From Montifringilla adamsi (taxonomy: Eukaryota; Chordata; Aves; Passeriformes; Passeridae), in the NCBI GenBank assembly GCA_017590115.1, contig JAGGNK010008337.1, positions 5,633,609 through 5,697,608 on the forward strand: 64,000 nt of DNA. Direction: 5' to 3'. Positions 10,244 to 24,190 of this stretch are shown piece after piece. The translations under genes and the position numbers were made by a program. The notes below the pieces were generated by a model, which made no database searches, was not told the DNA's origin, and saw nothing but the letters and a program-made list of their open reading frames with translations. Numbering within the stretch: the first letter of the stretch is position 1; each line of letters opens with the position of its first letter.

Positions 10244-13200
10244 GAATGTCCCAGGTAGCCTTCCAAGAGAAGCAGATGGTAACAAATAATATAATGGGAC
10301 ATTTCACCACAGGAACATGAAGTTTCTTTCACGTTGGAAGTCTTCTGGCTGGGATCTACTCCAGTAACAGAGCACAGTCCTTGTAATTTAATCAAAGCTG
10401 CAAAGACACTCCAGAGGAACATGCACACATCTCCTAAAAAACTCAGCAATAAAAAATGCACCTTGACCCACACAGACAACCCTTGTTTGAGGACATCTCC
10501 ATCCTCATGAAAATAAATCTACCAGGTGCCAAATTAATGGGATTTTTTTTTTAAAGCATTTATGGGCACATTACCTGAGCTGTGCCATGCTGTGGGAAGG
10601 GATATCAAAGAAGTTATTTGTAAAACAAGATACCAGGAGGTCAATTGTCACCCCAGCTGGTGGTGACAAACTCCTCTTTGTGTCAGCCACTGAACAGGGA
10701 TATTGAAGTCTAACCCCAGCCAAGGACTAAATGTCAAGTCCACTTAGCCTTGTGAGACAGCTGTATCTGGAGGTTTTGGGACAATTCAGACAGCAGTGAG
10801 GTAGATTTAAACAAATTAAAGAACTTTTTGGCATTTCCAACGAGCAGGAGCATTTTCAGCTTTCAGTACAGGATGAGGTGAGGAGGGCAGAATATGGATT
10901 GGAAATATTTGCACATATGATATTAAAGCACACATGAATCACCTTTTTCTGAGACAAAGACACAACTTAGCCCATCTCTAATTTAGGACATAGCTAAAAA
11001 ATAATAGAAATTTTTAACATATTTTTAAAGAATTCTCTAAAACTAATGGCAGATGAAGTAGCTATTTTATCTGGCAAGCTTCCATGCAAAATTTCCTGCT
11101 GATGCTGGCTCAGACAGATGGAGATTTGAGAGGAGGGGGAAGAACAAAGTGCCATAGGGCTTTATTGGATGAGCCTTGAAAGGTTTCTGCAAGCTTCTAT
11201 TGCAAGGTTTATGAACCTTGTGCTTGTTAACTTCAGTTTTGCTCAGTATTTTAACCCTGCTTTATCTCCTGTGGTCCAGATGACACATTTACACATCTTT
11301 AGAAAATTCAGTAGGATGCTCTTCAAACAACATGTGACTTTGCACCACTGAGGGCAGAAACTTGATGGTTTTACCTCAATATATAGAAGTTTTTCAATAT
11401 CACTATAGAAAGTGCTTTTCTGTGAAATGCCTACTTTGGTTAGATCATGCAAATTTAGTGCTGGCTGGTGCTTCCATAAGATGAAGAGTAAGAATAACTC
11501 ATGAATGTTTCATCATTTGTCTCTGCACTGGTCAGAAATGGTAATTTGAGCTCCAGTCTGTAGAAAATTAGCAAAAGGAGTTGGACGCTCAGAGGATAAA
11601 AATAGAAAAAAATGCTTTTGAAGGATTTTTTTCTCACCAGAGCTAGTATGTAGACAAGTTGCCTAAAAGGTATAAAACTGGAATAATCTATTGAGAGCAA
11701 ATATTTGGGTTGTGCTGCTGAAGCAATTCTTGATTTGCAGTGCATTTAAAACCATAGTGTTGTTTTTATCCACCCATTTTTTTCCCCTTCAGAGAAGAAC
11801 TGAAAGCCCCGTGTCACCCAAGATCTCTGGTAAAGTGTCATACAGAAGACAGCCATGGTCCTCATCCACCTCAGGCTTGATGTGCACCAGCATCTTCCCA
11901 CCTCCCTCAGGAGCTGAGCACTGCCCTGGAAGAGCTGTGAAGGGGAAAGAGTCAGCAAAGGTGCTTCAGCCTGGATTCTTCTTCATTTATCTTTCACCTT
12001 TATCTTTTGCAATGCCCATAGCTAGCTGCCTTCCCCTGTTTCATGCAATTGGCCATCCCATGAAAGACCCTAAAAAATTCAAACCCAGTATCATATTCCT
12101 TCCCCCAGGCCCTTGGGAGGGAGGGACAGTTGACATTGCTGGATGGCTCACATGTCCTTGCATCAGGACAATGACTGCTGTTACCCAGGAGAAGAATTCA
12201 GGCTGACAAAAAGGGGAAAAATGAATTCCTGCTCACTCAGTGCTCCCAAATCCATCCTGCAGCAATGGCAGCATCATTGCAACACTTCCTCACAGCCACT
12301 GAGTTATCTTCAGGTTTAATTGTATCACTTTCCTGTGATCCATTTGTTTTAATTGAATATTCCTTGGGTCTGGTTCAATTTTCCACCAATCTTAGTCCCA
12401 AGACAGGCCTTCAGTTTTCTAATGAGGTCAAGAAGATACTATGAAATTCAGAGCAAGTGGGAAAAAAGAAACCCTGGTGACAGGTCACTCACAGTTTTAA
12501 AGAGCAAGAGCCATCCCTCCCTGGCAGGCTGTCCTTTTCTCCCTGTAATCTGTCCCACAAAGAGGATGGAGGATAACTCAGTGGCAGATCCCTCCCCTGG
12601 ACTGATAAAAGGGGATTTAATTTACCAGCGGGGTCTTGGCACTGCAGAACAACATTAGAGTGATGACTCCCCTCATGCTCTATGCACTTCCAAACCTTAT
12701 TTATAAACTTGAAAAAAAAGGACCTGAGGATTCATTATCCTTTGGATGAAAAAGGAGACAAACAGCACATATGCCACAAAGTTCCCCTTGTTTAATACCC
12801 ACAAAGAGTTTGTCTGATGCACTATCTTCCATAAAAAAAACAAAAAAACAAACAAACAAAAAAAAGTAATTTTCTTGAGGTTAGTCTCCTGTTTTCAGAG
12901 GAAAAGAAAAAAGAAAAAGGAAATTATCACCTCTGTAGATGGGAAAGCAGAGGCAGAAAGAGGGCAAGAGAACTGTTCTGCAGAGCTGGAAAAGGATCAC
13001 ATCACTGATTATCACAGCAGTAATTTTATCACAAGTCCTGTAACTTTGAGGGCGGACTAGCTAGTGATTCAATTAGCAGGGAAAATATCCATATTGCTGC
13101 TTGAAATGTGCTGGGCAAATCTGTCACTCATTTTGTTATATATCTGTGTACCTACACCAGGAGTCAAGTTAAGAAAATCCCTTTTGTCTACCCATATTCT

Positions 13201-14167
13201 TTTCATTAAAAGAAACAAAATAAAACAAAATACCTTCACTGGCTCTTTCCCTAAGCCCAGCATTCAGGGCAGTGAAGGATGGACTTTGTCATCATTAGCA
13301 CAGAAAAAAATACATTTTTTATTCTTATTCCCTGAAAGAAAGCAACTGGCTTATTAAGGCTGTTCTGCATTTCTTTTTTATCAGAATCTCCTTAAAAACT
13401 CCAGCATCCTTTGCCCAGTGTTAACCATGCTTGCTGGAAGCATCGAGCTCTCAGCAGTAATTACATCCATGAGTGTTGTGTCATTTAGTTCTAAACATGA
13501 AAGGCAGGAGGCAATGCCTACCAGCAGGAACAAGTCTTGGGAAAAGCGTTTGGAAAGGGATACATAAAAAAACCCCAAAAGTGAAACCTCCATCTGGCAA
13601 TTGGCTGAGAAGAACTCTCCAGCCATTCCTGGGAATGGTCTGCTGGTGGGACATATCCATCAACTTCTCCAACCAATTTTAAGAACTCATTAGTGTTGGA
13701 AATTATTCAAACTGAAGAAAAGACCAACAAAAGTAAACATTTTGTGTGATTTTGATAGCCACAATTTCAGAAATAGAAAGGGGGGTACTTTGTTAGTGTA
13801 CAAATCTTCTGCAAAACTCCTTGAGGTCAGAGGGTTCCTCCTCTCTGTGTCCTGCTGGACAACTGACTGCAGAAAAGCAAGGAGAGATTTTTATTTGTGA
13901 TGTTTTGCATTTAGCCATAATGGGAGGTGGTACAAAGTGAGACCTGAAGGGTGGTGGCTCTTTGGTGGCGACTGAAGCTCTCTGACAGCTGTTAACCCCC
14001 CATCGCTGGGGTTTTGAACAGGGCCAGGGAAACAAATGTCTGTGTGCTAATCCTGTTAGAGAGAGAGGCTTACCCTGGGTATCTGTCAGCAGGAACCTGT
14101 ACCCCCAGGCCTTGGTAGCACTGACTTCTTAGCCAAAGCTTCCTGCTGTGTACAGAAGTATCCCATT
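10244..14167. other. Intergenic sequence, no gene recognised
   Basis: No coding region or named repeat was found. A-rich/(AAAC)n low-complexity DNA lies at about 12,831-12,867. A GATA- and homeodomain-core-rich patch near 12,990-13,080 (gattatcac, tttatcac, caattag) could be regulatory, but this is weak. Confidence 0.5.
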
Positions 14168-14225
14168 CACAGAATCACAGAAAATCCTGAGTTGGAAGGG
14201 ACTCACAGGGATCATCAAGTGGCCC
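14168..14225 (-). mobile_element. CR1-type LINE 3' tip
   Basis: The reverse complement of a CR1-like tail is seen: cacagaatcacag, then tgagttggaagggactcac, then gatcatcaagt. Only about 58 bp is recognisable. The downstream part has diverged or was deleted. Confidence 0.75.
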
Positions 14226-17200
14226 AGACAGAAGCAAACCCACAAACCTGGTATCCTCAGCACCGTGTTCCAAGCAGCTGAGCCAGCCTCAGGGTCATCA
14301 CTGAGCCCAGGAGCAGAACAAGATCTCCCCGTGGTGCTGCCCAGACCAGCTCGAGCTGGTGATGGCACAGGCAGCATCAGCTGGCCGAGGTCACCGTGCC
14401 ATCGCTGCCAGCCCAGGTGTCAGAGCAAGGAGAGAGCTCACCCTGTGCTCACCACAGCCCTGCCTCGGGACTGAGTGCCAAAACAGAGCCGTGCCATGCA
14501 TGCCATCGTCTGCATGGCAAAGAGAGGACAGGAAAAGCCACTGAGGAAAGAGCCATCTCCTCCCTGAAGTCCTCCCTGCGAGCCGGGTCATCGGCAGCCA
14601 CTTTGGGAAGGCTGCATTTGCTGCACTGTGTCTTACAGGAATGTAAATACCCCTGGTTTGGGTTGATCCTGAGCAGAGGGCAGTGAGGAGAAAGGGAGAA
14701 GGCTGTGCTGCAAGGCAGGTGGATCCAGGCAAAGCCGATTTGGGAAGCAGGCTTGTCTAACAGCATTTCATTTTCCACTACTAGAACTGCGTGTCGACAG
14801 GTTTCAAATATCTTCCTAAGTCCCAGTAGCCTGCTTGAAAGTGCTATGTCTTTATCAGACCATTGATGGCCCTTCTGAAATGTGAGTCTCACTGGCTGCA
14901 TCCAAACCTTGTGCTTGAAGAGCATTCCCAATTAAAGCAGATTGGGCCTTTGGGGAAGAAAGGGCTGCAAAGCATTTCCTAAAGCATTTTCTACTCCAAT
15001 TTTGTTGTGAGAAAATACACCTGAAGGATGATGCAGGGATTAGAATTGAGACAAATATGAGTTTGGTGGGTCAATTTTACTTTGAGAGACTGAGAAACAC
15101 AGGAAGCCCAAGTGATGATCTCAGAGGGTTTAAGACTGAGGTTTCACCCTCCCAGAAATATAAGGAGGCCTTAAAACCACTGTTAATTTGCTGACATATT
15201 TTTATTTTAGAAATGCCTTAGAGCTGTTTTCTCCAATCATTTTGGAATGTGAGCTGAAACAAAGCCATCCAGGCTGAACTAGAGGGATAAACTCCCCATT
15301 TCCCCAGTGTAATAAATACCAGTTCAGATAGAAATGAAATCATCTCTCATCAGACAGGTACTACAAGTGTTGTGCCATACACTGTCTGCTGCCTCCCACA
15401 CAAGAAACCATCGGGCAGGAAATAAGGACATGAAAAACAGGTTTCTGCAGCAGTAAAGCAGAGCTGGCTTGATGGCTGACGCAGGATGACATGAGCACTG
15501 AGCTCTGAGGAGGAAAGTGTAGATGCATCTGAGTCACCTTCCTCCTGGCAGCCTTAGTTTAAACATAAAATATTTTGCAGTTGCTGTTCCTGCCGCTAAA
15601 CTTGTCTCTCTGCAAAGATCCGTGCACATTTTGTTTGTAAATGGCATCAGCTGGGTTTGTGCTGCTGGGGAAGCAGCTCCAGGTGTCCTGCCCAGGTGAT
15701 GCTGCTGATTGGGTGTGGGCAGAGAGCCCCAGTTCCAGGAAATGACTGTGCAGTGCCAGCTCTGCCCTGGGGCACCTTCTCTTGTGAAAAAGGAGTGTGG
15801 ATAAACCAGCTCTGTGACCTCACTGGGCCAGCAGTGAATGGCTGCCAGGAGGCTGGCTGTGGGAACAGGGAGAGGGTGTGGGTGGGGACTCAAATATTCC
15901 CGTGTCTGCCTCAATTTACCTGAAAAATGGGAAGGGCTCATGCAGATGAGCTGCCCTGAGTGTTGGTGTAGTCTAGTTCAGGCTGAGTGCAGAACAGTGG
16001 GATAGCTGGAAGCCTTCTTGAATGGTCATTATGGTTTAAAAACACCCCAAAACCCCTCAGTTTGGTTGTTTAAATGTAGAGAACTTGCTGGGCAGTCTAA
16101 AAGAACATGTTTATTGTGGTTTTGGCTGAATTGAGTGACTAAAGTGCAAAGCAGGTGGTGTAACAAGGTGGAGGATCTCATGCTTATCTGCACCTGCTGT
16201 GCATTCAGCCCTCTGCAGTAATGATGAAAAGGATGAAATGTACTTTTTCCTGCTTTTCCTACCCCTGTGGCTTTGGAATGCTTTAGTAGATGTACAACAA
16301 ACAGCTGCAAAGCAAAGCATGTTTTTACCTGCCAGCCACAGCAGCAAAATTGTGAAGTTGATGTTTTATGAAAGCCAAATTACCCCAAGCTGGGACAATC
16401 TGCAGGAGATACAGAACAGTGTAGAGCAGAAAGAAAAGGCCACAAAGCTTGGGGTGAAAAAAACAGTAATAACTTTTGGAGCCAGTCTGAGTCCTTCTCC
16501 AGTTTGTTCCTTAAATCTTGGGGGTTTCTTAATGATTTCCTGGGATTGCCTCTGGTGACAGTGCAACGGGATGTATGTGGTGGGAAGGTTGCATTTCTGA
16601 AGGCTCAGTTTTATCCAGTTGATGAAAAATAAAAGATGAATCTTAACCAGGGGCATGGAAAAGTTAATGGGAGCGATGTGGTTTGTGTGCTGCTCTGCCT
16701 GCTGACTGGAACTCCCAGCCAGGGCTGTCTCCTGTGGTCACTTCACAGCAGGCACTGTGCTGAGCAGGCTGGTTACAGCCCTTTCTCTTCATGGGAGAGT
16801 GTGACAGAGGATTGCCATCACAAAATGGGTTTTCCTTCTCTGCTGAATGTATCTGCTGATGAGAGAAAAATAATGATCTAAGGTATCAACCATCCCCCTC
16901 CGCTGCTGGCAATGTGCCTTGAGCTTCTCCCACATGAACCTTCTCCCATGATTTTTCTCTCAGGAGGATGAAAAACTTATCTAATGGTTTTGTAGGGAGA
17001 GTTTAGCTTTTATATAGGCTTGAAATAGATTTCTTGAATAGCTTCTGGTCCACTCTTCTTTGGCTTCTCAGCTCTCATGAGGCAGGAAAAAAAGTATCAC
17101 TGGCACATCTTCATTGCCTTGGGATCCCCAGTGGAGATCACAGAGCTTAACTAATTATAAAGCCTAGTGCTTCCAAAAATAACACTTCTGGACAGCCTTG

Positions 17201-18224
17201 GTATGGCACAAAGCTGTCATTGCCATCTCCAGCTCTCAGAAATGAGCAGGGCCTATGAATGACCTTTCTTTGCTGGGTCAGGGAGATGAGCTAGCTTCTG
17301 CTTGAAAAGATGGAAATGAGATTTCCAGCCTGTTGATATCCCACCTTGGCCAGCTGCTTTCCAGAAATCAGTTGCTGGGCTATCTCGTTTGTTGCTTTAG
17401 CTCATAACAGGAGTGAATCTTTCCCAATGTGTCTTCATGCTGTCTTCTCAGACTCTTTTCCTTCATCTCACTGTTTGTAGCTGAATTTCTAGCTCAGGGT
17501 TCAAGGGTAAGAAGATTTAATACCTAATGAGGCAAGTCTTTAGTCTGGTCCAAGTACAATGTCTTCCTCCCTTCACTCAACCCCAAAATAATAGTCAGGA
17601 CTCACCAGACCTAAAAAATATCATCTTGTGTCAGTTCCTAGACACTTGGCTGAATTGAACTGTTTGGTGGCATCACGCTCTGGGGATGCAGATCTGTCCC
17701 AGTCCCTGAGCCCTGTGCCTCTCAGTCTGGCTGTTTGCTTTGGCAAACATTAGGCTAATAGAAAACAAAAAAAATATCCTTGCTTCTTAGCAAGCCAAGT
17801 GTGTGGGACCTAGATGGAAATTTAATGAGAGGATGTGAGAAGCAAAGCTGACAAAGCAGTGACCTCTCCTCTGAGGTGAGCCAGCCCCAGTCCATCCCGA
17901 GGCACTGGGATTAATGAACACGTTGGTTCCAGCCCAAAGCAAATGCACACCAGTTCCATCACAGGGCTGGTTTATTGGGATGCCAATTTCATAGCACCGA
18001 ACTCCGGGCTCAAGAGAAGCCTTGAGCTGAGCCAGCACAAAGAATCATTGAATTATCTGCAATTTCTACCACAAGCACGTTCCGGGGTCAGGGCTGGAGC
18101 AATCTATCCCACTGTGGGGTTGGCCACTCGCTATGATTTAGCAAATAATTTATTGCAGAGGAGTGTGGGGTTTCTATATTTGGGTCGGTTTAAAATGAAA
18201 AGTAATCTGCATAAATTATCCTGG
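14226..18224. other. Intergenic sequence, no gene recognised
   Basis: There is no supported gene. A segment near 15,895-15,930 resembles the tail of a MIR SINE, but too little matches to call it. An AT-rich patch at about 17,960-18,200 precedes the next CR1. The longest frame (160 codons, - strand, near 14,449-14,931) shows no recognisable domain. Confidence 0.5.
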
Positions 18225-18660
18225 CTGCATCCCAAGCAGTGTGGGCAGCAGGCTGGGGAAGGGGATTCTGCCCTGCTCTGGTGAGATCCCATCTGCAGTG
18301 CTGCACCCAGCTCCGAGGTCCTCAGCAGAAGAAGGATGTGGACACGTTGGAGTGAGCCCAGAGCAGGGCCATGAAGGTGATCAGAGGGATGGAGCACCTC
18401 TGCCGTGGAGGCAGGATGAGAGAGCTGGAGCTGCTCAGCCTGGAGAAAGGAAGGAACCAGGGGGAACTTAGAATACCTTCCAGTACCTAAAGGGGCTACA
18501 GAAGAGCTGCAGAGGAACTTTTTACAGGGACATGCAGTTGTAGGACAAGGAGGAATGACTTTAAACTGACAAAGGAATGTTTAAAATTGGATGTTAGGAA
18601 GAAATTCTTCACTGTGAGGGTGGTGATGCTCTGGAACCTGTTGCTCAAAGAAGTCTGACC
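18225..18660 (+). mobile_element. CR1 LINE fragment (end of ORF2 and 3' region)
   Basis: The sequence follows the CR1 order: CTGCCCTGCTCTGGTGAGAT, GCAGTGCTGCACCCAGCTC, AGCAGGGCCATGAAGGTGAT, GAGCTGCTCAGCCTGGAGAA and AGGAAGAAATTCTTCACTGT. It corresponds to the C-terminal end of the reverse-transcriptase ORF, but with stop codons and frame breaks, so it is dead. It stops near the TGGAACCTG block, so the usual 3' tip with ATTCTATG repeats is missing. About 435 bp remain. Confidence 0.9.
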
Positions 18661-21600
18661 TTGGTCCCTGGTGTTCTTGCCTTCTTCTAGCCATTCAGTG
18701 GTGGCTGGAAACTAGGATTAACTTCTTAAAATAATGGAAAAACCTGAATCTATGAATTTGATGTATATTGAATATTGGCCTTTCAAGCCTATTTTTTTTT
18801 TTTTTAAATATTAATATGTAGAGCCTGTTTGTCTGTGATTGACTTCCATTCCTGGGACATCCATACCAGAGGAGGTGACCCCTTGTCAAAGACCTGTCAT
18901 TTGAGGGTCAGATGCTTTTTGGAGTTTAAGATTAGACTTTATTTACTGCAGACTGTTCAGACCTTGCTGGGAGATGGCAAGAGATCAGACAGGAGTATCA
19001 GAATGGTCCCCTTTGGCCTCTTTGTCTTTCTGTACAAGCAGTGGTTATCTTCTTTCTAAGCCCCTCTTGGCTTTAGGTGGGGTTTAAACAAATAAATCTC
19101 CCAAACATCAAAGTTAATGAAATTAAATAACATATTTAAGCAATAAAATTGCTTGACATAAGGTCAAGTGAGACATGATGGCATGTCCTGGTGGATGGGG
19201 AGGGAGGGAAGGAGGCAGTGGGGATGCTCTGACACTCCTGCCCAGGCAATGCCTGGCCACAAAAACTGCTCCAGTATTTCTGAAAGGCACCAAAGTGTGT
19301 CCTGTACACAGCTCATGTCCTCCATGCCTAATTAATCACGAGGTCCAAGGTTGTGTGGAGATGATCTACAGGTCTGTTTCTGAGTGGTACCACGTGTCCA
19401 TTTCTGTTTTAGTTCCATAAATTAAGTCACTTTAGTTTTATACATGTTAGAGGAAGTAATTTAGGTGCAGCAGGTCTCTCTGGCAGGAGCCAGGGGATGG
19501 TTTTAGGTCTTGCAAAGATTAATCTGTTCTCTTTAAGTGCTAATCCTTTAATCTAAACTGACGTGAGACTCCTAAACACTTTTCTATTGCACCTCATTAC
19601 CCAGATACAAAACTCTGGTCAGGAAAAATTGCCTTCCAGCAGTGGGAAGAGATTCATTTTTGGTGTGAGCAGTGTCCATGCAGGTTTTAGCAAGGTAGCA
19701 GGAATTAAAGGGCACATCTTGAGCTGATGAGACATTTGGTTATCAGGATGTTTAATGTCACAGTGTAAATAATCTCTCACCACTCCATTAAATGAGAGGC
19801 TTTCAGGGCATCCAGCTATTGTTAATGACCACCTCCTAATCCTAACTTTCACAGTTAATTCAAGGTCTCCCAGTGCTTTTTTGCAGAGCACAACTATTTT
19901 CCAGTTAGGACTGCCCAGGGAAAGGGATGCTGAAATGCACAATGAGAGGCCAGCAAGGGCAATGAATCCCTAAGGCCGTTGCTCATGGGTGCTTATTTAC
20001 CCAACTTGAAAATAAACCTGCTGCTGGGAGGAGGGGAAAAACCTTTTTCCTGCTTTAACCAGAAAGGAAGAGGAATGCACATTGCTAAGAGACTGAAATG
20101 ATTCCATAACTGACACAAAGCTGAGTCTAGAAGACCTTGATTTTTGGAAATACATTGAACTGCTCCTCTAACAACTTAATTTTAGTTGTTATCAGCACCC
20201 ACAGTGAGGGTTTTTTTTTTTTTTTTTCCTGTGGAGGGATGAAATAATTATGTAAAAACAAATTAAACCCAGCAAATATTTGCAGTGCTGTAATTCCTTG
20301 GGCAGTGCCATGACAGAAAGCAGTGCAACACTGAAAGAAAGCTGATAAATTATGTTTATTTAAACTTGCAATTAAAGAAAAACAAAATCTAAGCCCTCTT
20401 CATTTGATGTTTGGAAGGGCACACAGAAGGTCAAAACTGTTAGCACATCTTGAGGGTATTCTCTGCCTTGCAGTGACAATTTTGGGGCCCTCCCTGATGA
20501 AAGATGATGAGAACTTTATCCCCTCATTGCACTAAGCTGTGACACTGCTCTTCACCTTCCAACAAGTCCAGCTCTTGCAGATGTGTGATATTAGGGCTGT
20601 GAAGGTGACCTCCCCTGACAGCAATGCCAGGTGGACGCTCCTGAGCACAGGGTTCTGCAGGTTTGCACAAGAAAATGCTTACTCCTGAGCCTGGCTCCTG
20701 GCTGAGAGGTGTTATTTGGATGTTTGTCAGTTCATTTCTGTGCTTCACGTATTTTAATTACTCTGATGAAAAAGTAAATCTTTTATAATGTTCTAATGTG
20801 AGAGCTAAAATCACTCTTTTAATGCAGAGGCAGCAGCAATCTGCCAGCCCAGCTGCTGAGCTCCATCCTGGGGCTTGTGTCCCTGTCCTGTGAGGGGAAT
20901 TGTTTGCTGCTGGCCCTGCTGGCACAGAGACCGTGTCCTTTGCTGGGACATTTCAAGGAAAGGGAGGAAGAAGGGCTCAGAGTCCATCTTGGATGATGGT
21001 GCTCTTCCACGGCTGCCAAAAGAAAGGGAATCTGCTGGCTTCATCTGCAAAGCCCCAGATTACCAAAGATGGGAAGGGATGATGATGGTGATGATGATGA
21101 TGATGATGATGATGGTGATGACAAAGAAGATGCAAAACCTATATGTTTTCTATGCTGTGAACCACAAGGAGTATCCTGGCTGATGCACAAAATGCTCATC
21201 AAACACAGAAATGAATCTTATTCAGGCAGTTGTCTTTCCAGGGTGTCAGTCTGTCAGAGAAAGTTGTACCAAAGCTGGCCTCTGCCAACCACTTATGTAT
21301 TTTGGGGGGGGGTTTACAAGCAGTATTTCCATTGAAACATGAGTTCAGCCCAGCATGCCTGGAGTCTGCAATTCCTGATAGATAAACAGCTGTTCTCTGC
21401 TTCCACCACTCTGGCCAGGTCTTGCTTATCCCTCCCCAGACACTCTAGGGGGACACAAAACCTACGTTTTTCTCTATGGAAATGTGCTGAGGGTGGTAAG
21501 AAGTTGCACTCCTGGCTTTTCCCAGAACAGGATGCAGAAATGTCCTTTTGTGCTCTCCATAAACAGGGACAATTGGAGACTGTAGGAGTATTTGGAAGCA

Positions 21601-22004
21601 ACATGGCCATGTTTGCTCCAGTCTTATTTATTTCCCTGAGGGATCTGCTTTTGGCTTTGCTAGAGATTGGTGTTAGGGCTACATGAATGTTCAAGCAGCT
21701 TCAGCTCTTAAAGCCTTTGGAAAGGATCTGGTTTTGGTAAGGACCTGCCTTGCTAGAGCTATGAGCTCTCCATCCTTCCAGAGCAGCCTCTCAAACAAAC
21801 TGCTGCTGACCAGGGACAGACCTGGTGCCTTGTTTGTTGGCTAGTGATGAAACAACTCTGCATAAATTCCCAAATCTCTCTGTACAAAGCTCCTTACTGA
21901 GGTCCTGCCCTTCAGGCTTTGGTTGTGAAAGGTGTGAGAAAAGCAAGCAGCTCTGAAGCAGATGAGCCACCCTCTCACCTGTTGAAGCGCTGGATAAAGC
22001 AAAG
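18661..22004. other. Intergenic sequence with simple repeats
   Basis: T runs lie near 18,791-18,805 and 20,211-20,227, and a G run at 21,304-21,312. No gene or named interspersed repeat was recognised apart from the GAT microsatellite listed separately. Confidence 0.5.
21078..21120 (+). repeat. (GAT)n microsatellite
   Basis: GAT/GGT trinucleotides continue for about 43 bases with two interrupting GGT units. In translation it gives only a low-complexity Asp/Met run, not a gene. Confidence 0.95.
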
Positions 22005-22053
22005 ATTTACCTTCAAGGTCCCTTCCAACCCAAACCATTCCATGACTCTTTGA
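22005..22053 (+). mobile_element. CR1 LINE 3' tip
   Basis: It carries AAGGTCCCTTCCAACCCAAA followed by ccattccatgactctttga, a decayed ATTCTATG end. Only about 50 bp survive. Confidence 0.85.
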
Positions 22054-23478
22054 CCTGGAGGCACCCTGGCTGGAAAGAGCAAGAGACACCTGCAGCTATT
22101 CAGACCTGTGTTTGTGAAATCACACAACATGGTGCTTCACCACAGACACGGGGATTTGATCAGACAAAGTGCAGGACAGCTGGTCCAAAAGGGAAAGCAA
22201 CTGGGATGTGGATGTGGACAATCATATCTTATATCACTGGATCAGCAAGGATCTCAAATATAACATCCACAGCAGTGTCTTACTGATCCTTGCTGTTCAG
22301 GGGAGCTGAGCCTCCAGTGTAGACCCCACAGGACTTAAAGGGTGGCCTGGTTTTATTCTAAGGATGTGTAGCTCTGCACTGAGCAGGAGGCTGTCAGCAC
22401 CCATTTCTTCATGTGTGTGTGTTTGTTTGGATCAGACCAGAGGTGCCAGCATTGCTTGCCAGGCAGCAGGGATTAGGTTTCCATCCTGTGCTTATAGTAT
22501 ACGTGTCAAAACTGGAAAAAGAAAACCAACCAAAACCACATTTATCACGGACAAAGCACTGCTGACCAATTTCTCAGCCTTAGTGATGCTCATCTGGAGT
22601 GAACAGAAAGTCTGGAATCAATAAAAAGCCATATTTAGAAAGCTGAGGCCAGGTTAGGAAGAGCAAATGCACTGGAAAAGGCAGAAAGGGATAGACAGAG
22701 CAATTATGAAAGGCAGAAAATTACACTCAACCTTTAGAGACACAAATGGGGTGCTATGTCAGCATTTTAATCATCCATCCTATTTTCAGCTCTGTGTTTG
22801 GATTAAAACCTCCCTCCATAGCATGTCCTGGGTAAATAAAGCTGGGTCAGGGGCATATTTTCCTACTCAGTGAGTGAGATAAATATAGAAAGATGTTTTT
22901 CACCTTTTGAGGAGAGCTTTTCCAAGGGAGGAGGAGTGGGAGCTCTTAGCCTACTCGCAGGTAGTGTCTGTTGTGCGCATTTTTCCCTTTGTCTTTTTCC
23001 TTTCCTTTTTATTTTTCCTCCCTGAAGGATTTTTGAGCTTTTCTGTGCCACATACTCAGATGAGATGCCTCCTTTCCTCAGGGGCAGAGGCAGAGCTGTG
23101 CTGCAGCCTCCAGCTCCGGTGACAGGTTGGATAACTCATGGCAGCTCCCAGGAGGCAAAGGTCATTTGAGGCTTGTGGGCTTCAAAAACCAGCAGTGAAA
23201 TGCTCCTTCCCTCCCCTCGCAAAACACCTTCAGCTTTCCACCCTGATTAAAAAAAAAAAAAAGGCAAAAATATTCTGCTGTAATGTTGTGCTGTGCATTA
23301 TGGTCAGGAAAAATATATAGGCTGGGAGAGGAACGATCACCTTGCTAAAATCTGGTCTGTGCAAGTAAAAAGCAAAGCCTTACATGTGTCAGTCTGGGTA
23401 AACTTCATCTGCTACCTCTAAGTTCCAGACTGCCATTCCCTGGTTATTAGTGGTGTGTATCAAATAGAAGTCAAGGAT
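22054..23478. other. Intergenic sequence, no gene recognised
   Basis: Only short unsupported frames occur, with an A run near 23,248-23,261. A pyrimidine-rich segment lies at about 22,980-23,030. Confidence 0.5.
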
Positions 23479-24190
23479 AGCACAGAATGGTTTGGGTCAG
23501 AAGTGAAGTTAAAGATCACCCAGTTCCAACCCCTCTGCCACGGGCAGGGACACCTTCCACCAGACCAGGTTGCTCAGTGCCCATCCAGCCTGGGCTTGGA
23601 CACTTCCAGGGATGGGGCAGCCACAGCTTCTCTGGGCAACCTGTGCCAGGGCCTCACCACCCTCACAGGGAAGAATTTCATCCTAATAGCTAATCTGACC
23701 CTGCCCTCTGTCAGTTTAAAACCATTCCCACTTTTCCTATCCCTCCAGGCCCTTGTCAAAAGTCCTTCTAGTAGCCACCTTTAGGTACTGGGAGGCCACA
23801 CTTAGGTCATTGCTGAGGCTTCTCTTCTCCAGGCTGAACAACCCCAACACCCTCAGCCTTACCCCATAGCAGAGGTGCTCCATCTCCCTAATCAATTTGG
23901 TGGCCTCACTCCAACAGCTCTGTGTCCTTCCTATGCTGGGGACACCAGATCTGGACACAGCCCTGCAGGTGGGGTCACACCAGAGGGGAGCAGAGGGACA
24001 GAATCCCCTCCCTGCCCTGCTGCCCACAGGGCTTTGCATGCAGCCCAGGGCAGAGGTGTTTTCTGGGTTCCCAGTCAGGGAAACTCATTTCCAGATCATG
24101 TTGGGATTCTCATCAACCAACATCCCCAAGCCCTTCTCCTTGGGGCTGCTCTCAATCCATCCTCTGCCCAGCCCGTGTTTGTGCTTGGAA
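23479..24190 (-). mobile_element. Longest CR1 LINE fragment, with ORF2 C-terminus
   Basis: On the + strand it starts cacagaatggtttgggtcag and runs through the full reverse complement of a CR1 3' region for about 710 bp, to the GCCCGTGTTTGTGCTTGG block. Translation of the - strand at 23,574-23,759 gives the hallmark C-terminal residues of CR1 ORF2, including the stretches RVVRPWHRLPREAV and PSLEVSKPRLDG. The frame is short and bounded by stops, so the copy is a 5'-truncated, inactive retrotransposon. It is the only place in the window where a CR1 protein is readable over about 60 residues. Confidence 0.95.

Noticed and set aside
14449..14931. 160-codon - strand frame
   Set aside because: No recognisable domain, repeats or splice context, and overlapping frames of similar length occur on the other strand.
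15895..15930. MIR-like tail (gtctgcctcaatttacctga)
   Set aside because: Only a short tail-like match is present with no convincing MIR core upstream.
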